DNA of 64,000 bases from Leptolinea sp. UBA5203 (lineage in GTDB: Bacteria; Chloroflexota; Anaerolineae; Anaerolineales; Anaerolineaceae). The notes beneath the pieces are model-generated. The model made no database searches. It worked only from the letters and a program-made list of their open reading frames with translations, and was not told where the DNA came from. Within the stretch, counting starts at the first letter, position 1. Every line of letters starts with the position of its first letter. Positions 34,799 through 44,703 of this stretch are shown here, one piece after another. The position numbers were made by a program, and so were the translations under genes. Where the stretch lies: assembly GCA_002412765.1 (NCBI GenBank), contig DHVR01000005.1, forward strand, positions 62,001 to 126,000, written 5' to 3'.

Positions 34799-35495
34799 AG
34801 TATTAGTCCTCGCGTGGAATGTTTAATGTATTGCTATATATTGTAGCGAATTCACATAAATCAAAGGAATGCAGGATGCACCCATTTTGGATTTTTTACA
34901 TCAAATTTAGGTGTAGCTGAATGATGACAGAAGATTTGGATGATCGTGTTTGGTATTTCCAACAGGTTGTCTGTTTTGCTGAATCAGGATTCTTGAATTA
35001 TTGTTAATCCAAGGCGTGGGAATTGGATGGGTTGGGGGAACCATTGTTCATAATTAAGCAAAAGACAATAACAAGTGGAATCACTTCTGAAGGTACAGGC
35101 AAATGCCCCCTAATGAGGTTTACAATTCATGTTCAGTTGCACTTGTTAGTTGAATTCAGCCAATTTATTAATTCCGGGATCAAAATCAATCTTATTATCT
35201 CCTGAAACACACCAAGGAATATCTATCATGGATGATTTATCTCAAATTCCATCTTTCTACAGTTGGAGTTTGCCCTATCGCATTCTAAACTGATCAAGGC
35301 TGATGAATTGTTTCCGGCTCAAATTTAAACATTTGTGTAACATTAAAAAAATATTGCTATAATTCATTACCTGAATTGACTTGATCCTATACACAAAAAA
35401 ACCATATAATATTGATAACTAAAGGTATATTGGTACTTTATTAATAGTTCCGTCATTGTTGATCGTATTATTTTCTCTCAGTGAAGAAGCTGAAA
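34799..35495. other. 697-bp AT-rich region upstream of the injection-system operon
   Basis: Contains the divergent promoters of the lipoprotein and the eCIS operon. A 21-residue frame (35228-35293, MDDLSQIPSFYSWSLPYRIL then N) has AAGGAA at 8 bases and could be a leader peptide, but this is weak. A 60-codon frame at 35023-35205 has no site or family resemblance. No hairpin of note. Confidence 0.4.
35381..35410 (+). promoter_or_regulatory. Candidate promoter of the injection-system operon
   Basis: TTGATC at 35381-35386, 18-base spacer, TATAAT at 35405-35410, 85 bp before the first gene. A second TATAAT at 35358-35363 has only a weak TTGTGT partner 19 bases upstream. The surroundings are very AT-rich, so some chance matches are expected. 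Confidence 0.4.
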
Positions 35496-36737
35496 ATGGA
35501 AATAAAAATTACGGAAGCAAATGGCTGGTCTAAACTAATCAGCGTTAACAAAGCGATTACACAAATTGGCAGCGCGCCAAATATTGATGTCCGCCTGCCC
35601 TCTACTTCTGTTGCCCCTCATCATTTGCAAATATTTTCCAATCCAGATTTGCCAACCGGCTGCCGGGTGGTTAATATGGCTACCCAGCTTGAAGTTAAAA
35701 ATCAGGAGAACCACCAGCCCCTCGCACCTTACTCAGCCTATGATCTATCGAACGGCGATGAAATCCAACTAGGGGAATATCTTTTATCTTTTTCTCTTCC
35801 GAATACAACCACAACTTTAAGAACAGCAGTAAACATTGAAGCTTCGTTAACTTTTATGGATACTACCTTACATCCTGAACTGGGTTTGGAAGGTCTGCTG
35901 ATTATTAAAAATAAAGGCGGCAAGGATGCCTGTCAATTTCAAGTCGTCCTCAGCGGCTTGCCTGAAGATTGCTTCCATATAGACCCAATTCCACTGCTCT
36001 ATCCTGGAGCCCAGGAAGAAGTCCGCGTTCAGCTTCTGCATAAGGTTTTGTACCCACAGGCTGGGCCGTTGGAAATTCTGCTAACCATTAATGCCCTCAA
36101 TGCTTATCCGGGTGAAACGGTTGTTATTAGGCAGGGTATTTATGTTGCCCCAATTTTTCGTCAATCTCTCAGGATTATGGATGACTTATCCTCCACCTCG
36201 GCACCCGAACCTATATCGGAGCTCGTCTCGCTGGTCGAAGCGCCCTCCATTGTTGAGGATGTACAACCGGAACTATCTGTGGAGCAGGGGAAGGTTGAGT
36301 CAGTTCTCACGCAGGATGAACCATTAAGCAGGATAGAAGTTGATGAAGAGCCTCCAAAGGGATTGCCTGAACAGGGCAATGGTAAGGTTAAAAAGAAAAA
36401 AAGGGCAAAATCACAGCCTGCATCCACAGGGCAGGCAGATTCTACTCCCGTAGTATTAAATCAGAATCCAATGGTACCATTGGCACCCGTGCCGGATAAT
36501 GAGGGGATCATAAGTGAACCCACTTTGCTGGATGTTCAGGTACCAATCATTGAATCCAAATTGCCGCAAATTGAGGGGAACAATGAAGATAAAAACTCCG
36601 AACAAGCCGCACCGCATCCAGAAATATGGGCGGATGAAGCACATCCTGAAGTAGCAAAAACTCCCATCTCCCAGGATCTTAACCTATCAAAGGTCAAGGT
36701 AGTCCGCACACAAACTGATAAATACTGGGGAGAATAA
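35496..36737 (+). CDS. Degenerate-FHA protein, first gene of the eCIS region
   Basis: 413 residues from ATG 35496 (a GTG 15 bp upstream is possible). Residues about 1-100 fold as an FHA-like beta sandwich (TQIGSAPNIDVRLPSTSVAP then HH), but the GR and SR residues that bind phosphothreonine are replaced (GS and AP). Residues 105-235 are a second beta domain (LLIIKNKGGKDACQFQVVLS then GLP). The C-terminal 180 residues are acidic, Pro-rich and disordered. It shares FHA-like plus beta-domain order with the giant protein at 37803. No transmembrane helix. Function unknown; probably a scaffold or adaptor of the same assembly. Confidence 0.6.
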   Translation: MEIKITEANGWSKLISVNKAITQIGSAPNIDVRLPSTSVAPHHLQIFSNPDLPTGCRVVNMATQLEVKNQENHQPLAPYSAYDLSNGDEIQLGEYLLSFSLPNTTTTLRTAVNIEASLTFMDTTLHPELGLEGLLIIKNKGGKDACQFQVVLSGLPEDCFHIDPIPLLYPGAQEEVRVQLLHKVLYPQAGPLEILLTINALNAYPGETVVIRQGIYVAPIFRQSLRIMDDLSSTSAPEPISELVSLVEAPSIVEDVQPELSVEQGKVESVLTQDEPLSRIEVDEEPPKGLPEQGNGKVKKKKRAKSQPASTGQADSTPVVLNQNPMVPLAPVPDNEGIISEPTLLDVQVPIIESKLPQIEGNNEDKNSEQAAPHPEIWADEAHPEVAKTPISQDLNLSKVKVVRTQTDKYWGE

Positions 36738-36740
36738 ACC

Positions 36741-37790
36741 ATGCCTTTCATTTTTAATTCCACCTGGTTCCAACCCGCCTTGAAAATACTCTTCAGTGGT
36801 TTGATCCTGCTGGGTGGAGGCGGAATCTGTATGCTGCTCCTGGTTGGTTTGCGGCGACTTTTCCAAAACAAGTTAAAAAAAGAACACTCCATAACCCTGG
36901 TGAACCAGGGCAATGTACCCAGTGTTTACCACTTACTGGCTGATTCTGTTGAACCCCGATTGAAATTTCGATTTACACAAAACAATATCCCGCTGCCCAT
37001 CGTAGCGGTTCAGGTTAAACCACCTGTTGAGAATAACCGCCCATCCTTAATGAATCCCACAGCAGGGCAAGTTAGTGCGGGAGATTCACCGATAAACAAG
37101 CCCAATCCTGTACAAAGTAACATGAAAACTGGATCGGTATTGGCTGGCACAGGTAAAGCATCGGAAAAGGTAGTTGCCAAAACGGGGGCAGCAGCCAGTT
37201 TGATGGGAATGCTTGGCAGTATTTTACCAGGCAGCCTGGGAAAATCCCTAAAAGAGCAGAGTACTGCGGTTCGCGGGGTACAGTCCAAAACAAAAAAGGT
37301 TATGGAGCAGCCGCAGGGTATTCAGCGGAAGATGGATCAGGTGCAAAAAGACTCCGGAAAATTGGGGGTTAAGTCCAGTATGCCTCAATTGCAACCTGAA
37401 AAACAGGTATTTGTCCCGGAGATTGAAAAAGTAGACTCAAATAAGCCGGCCGCCTTAATTCAGACAACTCCCGCTCAATCCTCCACAGTCCAGACTGTTA
37501 ATTATTCTTGCACACCAGCTATGGATCCCGGTGATATGTTTACCATGACCCTGCGCATTAACGGAAAAAAACGGATACCGACAGAAAATAGTTATCTCTA
37601 CACTATAAAATCACTACAGGTACCCCTTGATAAATTTGATAAAGAGATCAGCCCTGTAACAAAACAGGGTATCGTTCATTTCGATCATTTTTCCAAATGG
37701 CATTATCGGTTCCATGATTTGCTCTCGGTATTATTGGTTCTGGGAGGAATATTGGCCATTGTTTATTCGATTTCCTTGATCTGGTTATGA
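36741..37790 (+). CDS. Two-helix membrane protein of the eCIS front end
   Basis: 349 residues with an N-terminal transmembrane helix (about 12-37, LFSGLILLGGGGICMLLLVG) and a C-terminal helix (about 325-347, LLSVLLVLGGILAIVYSISL). Between them are a beta-rich stretch starting HSITLVNQGNVPSVYHLLAD and a Gly/Lys/Gln-rich linker. The TLVNQGN part resembles the beta domains of both flanking proteins. Starts after GGGGAGAATAAACC, 3 bp past the previous stop. It may anchor the front-end complex in the membrane. No known family recognised. Confidence 0.55.
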   Translation: MPFIFNSTWFQPALKILFSGLILLGGGGICMLLLVGLRRLFQNKLKKEHSITLVNQGNVPSVYHLLADSVEPRLKFRFTQNNIPLPIVAVQVKPPVENNRPSLMNPTAGQVSAGDSPINKPNPVQSNMKTGSVLAGTGKASEKVVAKTGAAASLMGMLGSILPGSLGKSLKEQSTAVRGVQSKTKKVMEQPQGIQRKMDQVQKDSGKLGVKSSMPQLQPEKQVFVPEIEKVDSNKPAALIQTTPAQSSTVQTVNYSCTPAMDPGDMFTMTLRINGKKRIPTENSYLYTIKSLQVPLDKFDKEISPVTKQGIVHFDHFSKWHYRFHDLLSVLLVLGGILAIVYSISLIWL

Positions 37791-37802
37791 AGGAGCATGA
37801 TT

Positions 37803-40800
37803 ATGGCTGTACAAATCAAAAACCCTCCTATGCAATCACAGACGCCTGCGATAAGAGAATTTGAGTTTGACCAGCCGGTTATAAATATTGGCAGCCATCC
37901 GGACAATGATGTTATCTTGTCTGGTGATGGGGTTTTGCCATTTCATGCCTCCATCCTGGGGCAGCATGGGATGTTCAACATCATGCCGCTAACTCAAAAT
38001 GCAGAAATACTCCTGGAAGGAAACCTGTTGCGGGAGACTTCGGCCAGATTAACTGAAAATCAACGCATCGATATGGGGGAATATTCCCTTTTCGTTCAAC
38101 AAGGAGTCCTCCCCAGCAGCCTGCATCTGACCGTTTTCAAGAGCATGCCGCTTACTGAAACATCCATGCCTATAAGCACTGCCGATGGCGAGGAGTATAT
38201 CCTTGTTAATGTGCTTTCCCTCCAAGCCGAAGTGGATGTGGATCAGAGTGCCCTATACGAGTTCGAAATTATCAACGCCGGGCAAATTGTTGCCGGCTTT
38301 CATTTGTCTATCCAGGGAGTCCCCGGTGATTGGGTGAAAATCACGCCGCGGCTGGTTAACTTAAATGAAGGTCAGCGTACCATTGTACGTGCCAGTATTA
38401 CGCCCCCACGGGCTTCCAGCAGTACGGCTGGAAAGCATGCCATCAATTTGGTGGTTTCTTCTCCAAATTATCCCCGATACCGCAGCGTTACTCAGTTTGA
38501 ATTGACCATCCATCCTTATTACGAATTTATGGTTGGCAACCTCTCTCCCCGGCAGCAGCATATTCACTGGCGGGCACATAAAGGCAATGTCAGTCTACCG
38601 GTAACCAATCTGGGCAACAGCGCGGCAGATTTCAGCGCTATTGCCATGGATGAGGAAAATGGATGTTCCTTTGATTTTGTTATGGATGAAGATTTTCGAC
38701 TGACCCGCCAGGCGGTTGTTGCTATTGATGCCGGTGAATCTGTCATTCTTCCAATTGAAGTCACCCCTACCCGCCAACCTGTCATTGCCATGCGAAGCAG
38801 GCGATACCATTACACTACCTCCGTTCAGGTAGCCGGGCAGGCAATTGCGCAGCAAACAGTAAGCGGATCCGTGATCAACCATCCCTTGCTTGGGTGGTGG
38901 GCTATTTTATTGGCTACCCTGCTAACGGTTATTGGGATCTTTTTCCTCATTCAGCCTCGGATCAACAGCTTCCAGGTTGCCGCAGGGAAAGATGTAATTG
39001 AGTTAGGGGACACCACCAGTCTGGAATGGTCGGTATCACCATTTGCCAGTCGGGTAAGTATCTCCAATGTAGATAAAGAAGTCACCCGCAGTATGAAGCA
39101 GCTTACCGTTGCACCCAAGCAATCCACAACCTATGAAATGGTTGCCGGCAATTGGATTTCCGGATTGCTGGGTATGGACCGCAAGGTTTCACGGACGGTT
39201 TTGGTTGTGCCGCCCACCCCTGAAATCACCGTTTTTGATGTTGATACCACTACCGTGGATAAAGGTGTACCAGTCAATATTCGCTGGTCGGTGACCAAAG
39301 CTGATCAGGTCTTCTTGACTATTGATCGGGTGGTTTATGAACTTCCTGCGGATCAATTTAGCGGTCAACAGACCGTTACACTGGAAAAAGATGCAATTGT
39401 AACCCTTGAAGCAAGTAATTTGAGCGGCAGTGAGCTGCGGAGTTTCTTTGTCAATGTTGTACCCCCGGAAATTATTGTGAATAAATTTACAGTTTGGGTC
39501 AGGACAGATGGTGGTTCAACTACATCCTCGGTTGCAGCGACAACAACTGCAAGCAATCCCACCGTGGCATTTCTCCAGGATACCGGCTCAGTGCATATGG
39601 CCGCTATTCGGCCCATCAACAAACCAAAAAGTGCGACTGGACCGCAGTCGGAATTCCCCTATAAATTTGTGGAGTTGATTGAGGACCCGTCTAGCGAGAT
39701 GGGTTATCGGGTTGAGTTTTACCAGCCTGATCGTGAATTAGCCAAAGGCGAACAGGTCATGTTGGAATGGGAGGTTGACGGGGTTGAGAAAATTATGATC
39801 ACCCCCTTTACTGAAATGCTGCCTGCCAGTGGAAGTCAGCCTTTTTTCCCACAGGAATCCATGAATTTCGTGATGACGGCTAAAAGCGGTGAATTGGAAG
39901 AGATATATATGCTGCCGGTAAAAGTTTTTGACGGCATCCCCCCGACTGCACCAAAGATTGATTTTTTCAAGGCCGTTCCTGTCAAGATGATAGGGAGCGG
40001 GGATGTGCAGTTTTCCTGGTCTGTCTCTGGCGAATGGACGCATATTCAACTCGCCAGGGGGGATGATACCGGTGAAGTGGTTGTGGCGGATTGGATTTAC
40101 CCCCAGGGATTTAAAACTGTTGAGGTGAAGAAAAGTTCAACGTTCTTGCTAAAGGCATGGAATGGCTCTCTTTCCACGGCTTCCCCGGTGGATGTGACCG
40201 TTGATCCGGCCTTGATTCAACTGGGACTCAGTATCAATAATGTTTACACGGATGCCGGCAGGTTTATGGTTGGGCAGAAAGTAACGGTTACTGTCGGGTT
40301 CAGTGATATTCCAACCGGCAAACCCAAACCCACTGGAAAAGTTACCGTAACTGACGGGTTCTCCAGTTGCTCCATTACTCTGCCAGCTTTTTCGTGTGAT
40401 TTGTTGTTTAATACTCCTGGAACCAAGCAGCTAACCGCCAGCTATGAAGGGGACACTATTTACCTGCAGGCAGATTCTCCCCCTTATGCACAAAGCATTT
40501 TAGTGCAAAGTGCAGCCGTAGAAATTGTGCCCCGGTATTTCACCCGGGATACTGGGGAAGACATCACCAATATCACCGATCCTGATCTTGAGCTGGATTT
40601 GGATAAGGGCTTGCGCATCATGGTGGAAGTCCGTCCGATCAATATTAATATTCCGGATGATGGCAAGAGCAAGGTCAATGTCAGCGTCTGTGATCAAGAT
40701 GTCAATGGATTAATGATTGCTGGAACTTGCCAGTTTGTGGGAGGAGGCACTGCACAGGTGGCAACCGATGCAACCTTCGGTAGGGTAATTGGTTTAATGT

Positions 40801-43379
40801 ATGCGGATGTTTCTATTTATCGTTTTACTGCTACCGGAACGAAATTGCTTTTGTTTGATTACTTCCATGATGACAGCAGTATTGATCCGACCAGTGTTGA
40901 GCAGCCGGATGTGAATATCGGCAAAATAAAGTTCTTCCTTAATTCGGCTATTTGTACGACGGATCCGGACAGCCTGACGGGCTGTAAATTGGGATCAGCA
41001 GACACCGCCGATGCAGAGATGACCTTTGGCTTCCGCACCTTGAATCCTGCCGCTGACCTTCAATCCTCACTGCCATTGCCGCCCGCCAGCGCTTTTACTT
41101 TTTCCGCTGTTGGGCAAACCGGTGCGGGGACAACCACGTGGACTTGTACTGTTAAAATTGTCAGCGGCGTGTACAAGTTAGTTTGCAGAATTCTCGGTTT
41201 GGATTCAACTTATAATCCATGGACGGTGACCTATACTTTTGATAATGCTGCCGGGGAATCCTACTATATGCAGAACGAAAATGCACCGGATATCAAGACC
41301 GGCACATTCCAATTGGATGCTCTGCAGAATACAAAAATAGTCTATGAAGATATGAGCAGCGTCACGGTTGGTCAGATTGTTAATCTTACGGGTCCAAGTG
41401 GAAAAGTTAGTATTCAGGATGCAGCCGGTACCCATCTTTCCGGAAGCATTACCCTGACAGAAAAAGACGGTAATAACGCCGGTACTTTTACTTGTTCCTC
41501 GGATACCAATTGTCAACAGAATTCCAGCACGGGTGAGATTACCATTGTGGATGCTATGGCTGACAGTACGGTGATCTTCAAAAAGGCAGGAGCCACAGAA
41601 ATCAGTGCAGCATATGCTGGGAATACTACTACATATTTACCGAGCCGTGCAAATAAAGCTTTTACGGTATTAAAACAAACGGGGATTACAGCGGCTTGGT
41701 ATTCGAATTACGGCGGCAGTGCCTGGCCAACTGGCATCATTGTCAATTCACAATTGAATTCTAGAATCGTCTTGGATATCCCAACTGCGGGATTTAATGA
41801 TAAATCCCTGGTTGATCGAATCATGGTGGTTCGGTTTTTAGGAACTTCCGGGATATCGAATTGCACCATCGGAGCACCCAGCGGCGCGACAGAAGGGGAA
41901 TACCTTGTGACAATCAAATGGGATGCCGCAACCAGCAACCCTGTGGCAGATTTCACTCTTTCTTGCGGCAGCACAAGCGGAACCCTTCCCTTTGATATTT
42001 CCATGGAATTGGACTTTGTGAATATAGGTGAAGACAAAACCGGCGATGATCTGGCTTTTTCTGCCAGTACTACCACCATCGAAGATTTGACCGTTCAGCA
42101 GAACAGCACGACAACCATGTTTGCATCCATTATCCGGATGCCGGATACCTCCCCCGGACACGTCAATATGGTGCATACAGCTCCTAATACGATAGACACG
42201 TTTCATGTGGGTGAAAAATATGCAGTACAATTCCGAATATCGCGAATACGGGAATTCTATAACTCCTGGGGTTGGAAATATTCATCCAACAGTGCGATTA
42301 TTACAGATTTCATCGCGAATGACAATTCAATCGTGATTACCTTCCCACCTGCTATCGAAAATGCCATTGATTGGAGCCAAAGCACCTGTGGTTCTCAGAA
42401 CAACTTACGTATTCGGCTTAATAGAACCACCAATGTTATCAGTCAAGATTATTGGGATCGCTCCTGGGACTTTTGGGGAGTCCATTGGAATTACTACTAT
42501 TGGGGATATACAGAATTTGATCTGACGCATGATCCTTGTTATCTGGTATTCAAACCGGATGTTACGGTTAATCAGAATACCACTTTTAGCTACACATCCC
42601 ATAATGGGATATATACGACCTCCTCATCTTATTCAACGCCTGGAATAGCCAAGCAGAATGTCAGTATGACATTTACCCCGGTCAGCCCCTATAGCGGGTA
42701 TGTCAGCATTCCACAAAAAATAACCATTGATTTGGCCTCCACAACCAATACGGATACCACTTTGCCAAAAATTGAACCGGCGGTGACCAACTTCGATACT
42801 CAATTTACCGTCAGCACCAGTTGTGGTTCCATCGCTGATAAAAAAATCAATTCAACCAGCCAGGTGGAGTTAACCCTTTCATCCAATACGGAATGTATCA
42901 ATGGACAACTCACTGTAAGCTATATCCAGAATACTTATTTTAATCCGCTCACTAATCAGGTGTACGCTTTTACTTTCGCAAAACATACTCCGGCAACAAG
43001 CCTACAGTATTCCAACGGAACCAACTGGGTTGCTTTTCCATTCAGTACCACCAATCAAGCAAGCACCGGGACTGCTTATACATTCCGTGTCAGGGCTGTG
43101 GATGGTGATGCTCTGGGCCATACCAACATTCCTACCGGTATTATCAGGGTAAAGGCCAGCAGTGGTACGTATACCGTGAGAGACAGTAATAATGTCTTGG
43201 TAACCGTCAATGCGGATGGCTATTATCATATCACGTTGGATGCAGAGGGCTATGCTGTGTTTAGGATTAATTTCAGCGCAGCTGCTACTGGCATAACGCT
43301 GCAATATGATTATACAGGTTCCCCAATTTTTGCTGCATCCACAAGTGTCTCGGAGACGGTCCCGTTTAATGTACAGTAA
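37803..43379 (+). CDS. Giant FHA-like, membrane-anchored Ig-repeat surface protein
   Basis: 1858 residues from ATG 37803 (AGGAG with 7-base spacing). Order: degenerate FHA-like domain (1-105, NIGSHPDNDVILSGDGVLPF then HA), NEW3/CARDB-like beta domains (about 120-355), one transmembrane helix (about 362-386, LGWWAILLATLLTVIGIFFL), then about 1470 residues of repeated beta-sandwich domains, some with single Cys pairs and Ig-like or adhesin-like VTVTDG motifs. With the N-terminus inside, the long region would project outside. No LPXTG. A candidate surface adhesin or anchor for the injection particle. The position within the eCIS operon is clear; the role is inference. Confidence 0.65.
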   Translation: MAVQIKNPPMQSQTPAIREFEFDQPVINIGSHPDNDVILSGDGVLPFHASILGQHGMFNIMPLTQNAEILLEGNLLRETSARLTENQRIDMGEYSLFVQQGVLPSSLHLTVFKSMPLTETSMPISTADGEEYILVNVLSLQAEVDVDQSALYEFEIINAGQIVAGFHLSIQGVPGDWVKITPRLVNLNEGQRTIVRASITPPRASSSTAGKHAINLVVSSPNYPRYRSVTQFELTIHPYYEFMVGNLSPRQQHIHWRAHKGNVSLPVTNLGNSAADFSAIAMDEENGCSFDFVMDEDFRLTRQAVVAIDAGESVILPIEVTPTRQPVIAMRSRRYHYTTSVQVAGQAIAQQTVSGSVINHPLLGWWAILLATLLTVIGIFFLIQPRINSFQVAAGKDVIELGDTTSLEWSVSPFASRVSISNVDKEVTRSMKQLTVAPKQSTTYEMVAGNWISGLLGMDRKVSRTVLVVPPTPEITVFDVDTTTVDKGVPVNIRWSVTKADQVFLTIDRVVYELPADQFSGQQTVTLEKDAIVTLEASNLSGSELRSFFVNVVPPEIIVNKFTVWVRTDGGSTTSSVAATTTASNPTVAFLQDTGSVHMAAIRPINKPKSATGPQSEFPYKFVELIEDPSSEMGYRVEFYQPDRELAKGEQVMLEWEVDGVEKIMITPFTEMLPASGSQPFFPQESMNFVMTAKSGELEEIYMLPVKVFDGIPPTAPKIDFFKAVPVKMIGSGDVQFSWSVSGEWTHIQLARGDDTGEVVVADWIYPQGFKTVEVKKSSTFLLKAWNGSLSTASPVDVTVDPALIQLGLSINNVYTDAGRFMVGQKVTVTVGFSDIPTGKPKPTGKVTVTDGFSSCSITLPAFSCDLLFNTPGTKQLTASYEGDTIYLQADSPPYAQSILVQSAAVEIVPRYFTRDTGEDITNITDPDLELDLDKGLRIMVEVRPININIPDDGKSKVNVSVCDQDVNGLMIAGTCQFVGGGTAQVATDATFGRVIGLMYADVSIYRFTATGTKLLLFDYFHDDSSIDPTSVEQPDVNIGKIKFFLNSAICTTDPDSLTGCKLGSADTADAEMTFGFRTLNPAADLQSSLPLPPASAFTFSAVGQTGAGTTTWTCTVKIVSGVYKLVCRILGLDSTYNPWTVTYTFDNAAGESYYMQNENAPDIKTGTFQLDALQNTKIVYEDMSSVTVGQIVNLTGPSGKVSIQDAAGTHLSGSITLTEKDGNNAGTFTCSSDTNCQQNSSTGEITIVDAMADSTVIFKKAGATEISAAYAGNTTTYLPSRANKAFTVLKQTGITAAWYSNYGGSAWPTGIIVNSQLNSRIVLDIPTAGFNDKSLVDRIMVVRFLGTSGISNCTIGAPSGATEGEYLVTIKWDAATSNPVADFTLSCGSTSGTLPFDISMELDFVNIGEDKTGDDLAFSASTTTIEDLTVQQNSTTTMFASIIRMPDTSPGHVNMVHTAPNTIDTFHVGEKYAVQFRISRIREFYNSWGWKYSSNSAIITDFIANDNSIVITFPPAIENAIDWSQSTCGSQNNLRIRLNRTTNVISQDYWDRSWDFWGVHWNYYYWGYTEFDLTHDPCYLVFKPDVTVNQNTTFSYTSHNGIYTTSSSYSTPGIAKQNVSMTFTPVSPYSGYVSIPQKITIDLASTTNTDTTLPKIEPAVTNFDTQFTVSTSCGSIADKKINSTSQVELTLSSNTECINGQLTVSYIQNTYFNPLTNQVYAFTFAKHTPATSLQYSNGTNWVAFPFSTTNQASTGTAYTFRVRAVDGDALGHTNIPTGIIRVKASSGTYTVRDSNNVLVTVNADGYYHITLDAEGYAVFRINFSAAATGITLQYDYTGSPIFAASTSVSETVPFNVQ

Positions 43380-43431
43380 TTCTTGGGTTGGACTGATGGT
43401 GTTATAGAAAACCAGTTGTAGGGAGAAAGCT

Positions 43432-44703
43432 TTGTTTAATAAGCAGCATTACAGTTCATGGTTATTATTTGGGCTGCTGATCCTATGCGGAATTTCAGGC
43501 TGCTCAAAAACCAACTCCGATAAAAATTTGATCGGTATCCTGTCCAGTAATCCTACTGGCCAGATCCTTGGGGATATAAATTCCCTGGCATCCGAGCAGC
43601 AAATTGGTTATGACCTTGGCATAAAAAACGAGACTGAAGAAGTCCAATTGATTCAGGCTGGTGAAGGGGATAAGAAAGATGATGTACAGTTGGCTATTCG
43701 ATCTCTGGTTGAAAAGGAACGGGTGATGGCCATCGTTGGCGGAACCAGTAATGAAGCCACCATGCGGGCTGCCTCTTTAGTAAATTTCTTTAATATCCCC
43801 ATGGTTGTTCCCAGTGCCAGTGGAGAAGAGTTATTACCTTCAAATAATCTGTGGGTTTTTCGATTAAGTGCACCCAGTTCTTCCTATGCCAATTATATTT
43901 TCGGAACGCTTTTATTAACACCTGTTCTAGCTTCCTCCGGTGAAAACCCTGGATCCACCGAAACGGCCAAAATCCCCAAGCTGGCAATTCTTTATGAACC
44001 CAATACTTTTGGAGAAAGTGCAGCGGTTGCCACGGCCACTGCTGCGATGAAACAATCAACCAGCATTGTTTTCTATGGACTTTACCCCTTGGGAGAAAAT
44101 GAAGCGGATCGGTTCCAGGTTCAATCAGAGGCTATAAAGGAGAGCCGCGCGCATCTTGTATATGTAATCAGCAATGATCCTCAGAAAGCCATTACTTTGG
44201 TCTCCACGTTGAAGAAAGCTTTTGGGTCTGGTCTCGTTCCTATTATTTTGGGACAGGGTGGTGGATTTACAAGCCAGGAATTTTTAGAATCTCCTGAGGC
44301 CGAGGGGGTGTATGTTATCCGTCAGGCATTGGATAAAACCATCTGTCCACAGGAAGTGGATTCGATTTACAAAGCGCAGACCTATGCTGCGATTTATTTG
44401 ATGGAGGAGGCCATCCAGCAGGCAGATGAGGCAATGCCTAGGCAGGCGTGGTTGTCGTCCGTACTAAATCCACAAGCCAATGTATTGTCTGCAAAGCGTG
44501 AAAAAATTCGCGATATTCTAAAACAGATTGATCTCACGGTTCCTTGCATGGGTCAGGTTACCTTTAATACCAACGGCCAAATGAAACAATACCAGTTTGA
44601 AATCCTGCTCATCAAGGATGGCAAGACGTATGGGATCAATCCACAAAATTTTCGCGCGACAATGGATGAAATTGTGGCAAGAGATTATCAGCCGATTCAA
44701 TAG
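43432..44703 (+). CDS. LivK-like type 1 binding-protein lipoprotein
   Basis: 423 residues from a TTG start after GGGAGAAAG. Signal peptide with lipobox ISGC (Cys24). The mature part has the branched-chain-amino-acid receptor fold: QIGYDLGIKNE, LVEKERVMAIVGGTSNEATM, FNIPMVVPSASGEELLP and KLAILYEPNTFGESAAVATA. Such proteins bind small ligands for ABC uptake or act as receptors. No LIV permease is encoded here, and it is placed between the giant surface protein and the eCIS ATPase, with the ATPase start overlapping its stop. A sensing role for the particle is inference. Confidence 0.75.
   Translation: MFNKQHYSSWLLFGLLILCGISGCSKTNSDKNLIGILSSNPTGQILGDINSLASEQQIGYDLGIKNETEEVQLIQAGEGDKKDDVQLAIRSLVEKERVMAIVGGTSNEATMRAASLVNFFNIPMVVPSASGEELLPSNNLWVFRLSAPSSSYANYIFGTLLLTPVLASSGENPGSTETAKIPKLAILYEPNTFGESAAVATATAAMKQSTSIVFYGLYPLGENEADRFQVQSEAIKESRAHLVYVISNDPQKAITLVSTLKKAFGSGLVPIILGQGGGFTSQEFLESPEAEGVYVIRQALDKTICPQEVDSIYKAQTYAAIYLMEEAIQQADEAMPRQAWLSSVLNPQANVLSAKREKIRDILKQIDLTVPCMGQVTFNTNGQMKQYQFEILLIKDGKTYGINPQNFRATMDEIVARDYQPIQ

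Noticed and set aside
35023..35205. 60-residue frame before the eCIS operon
   Set aside because: No ribosome binding site, no domain pattern, composition like the surrounding spacer.
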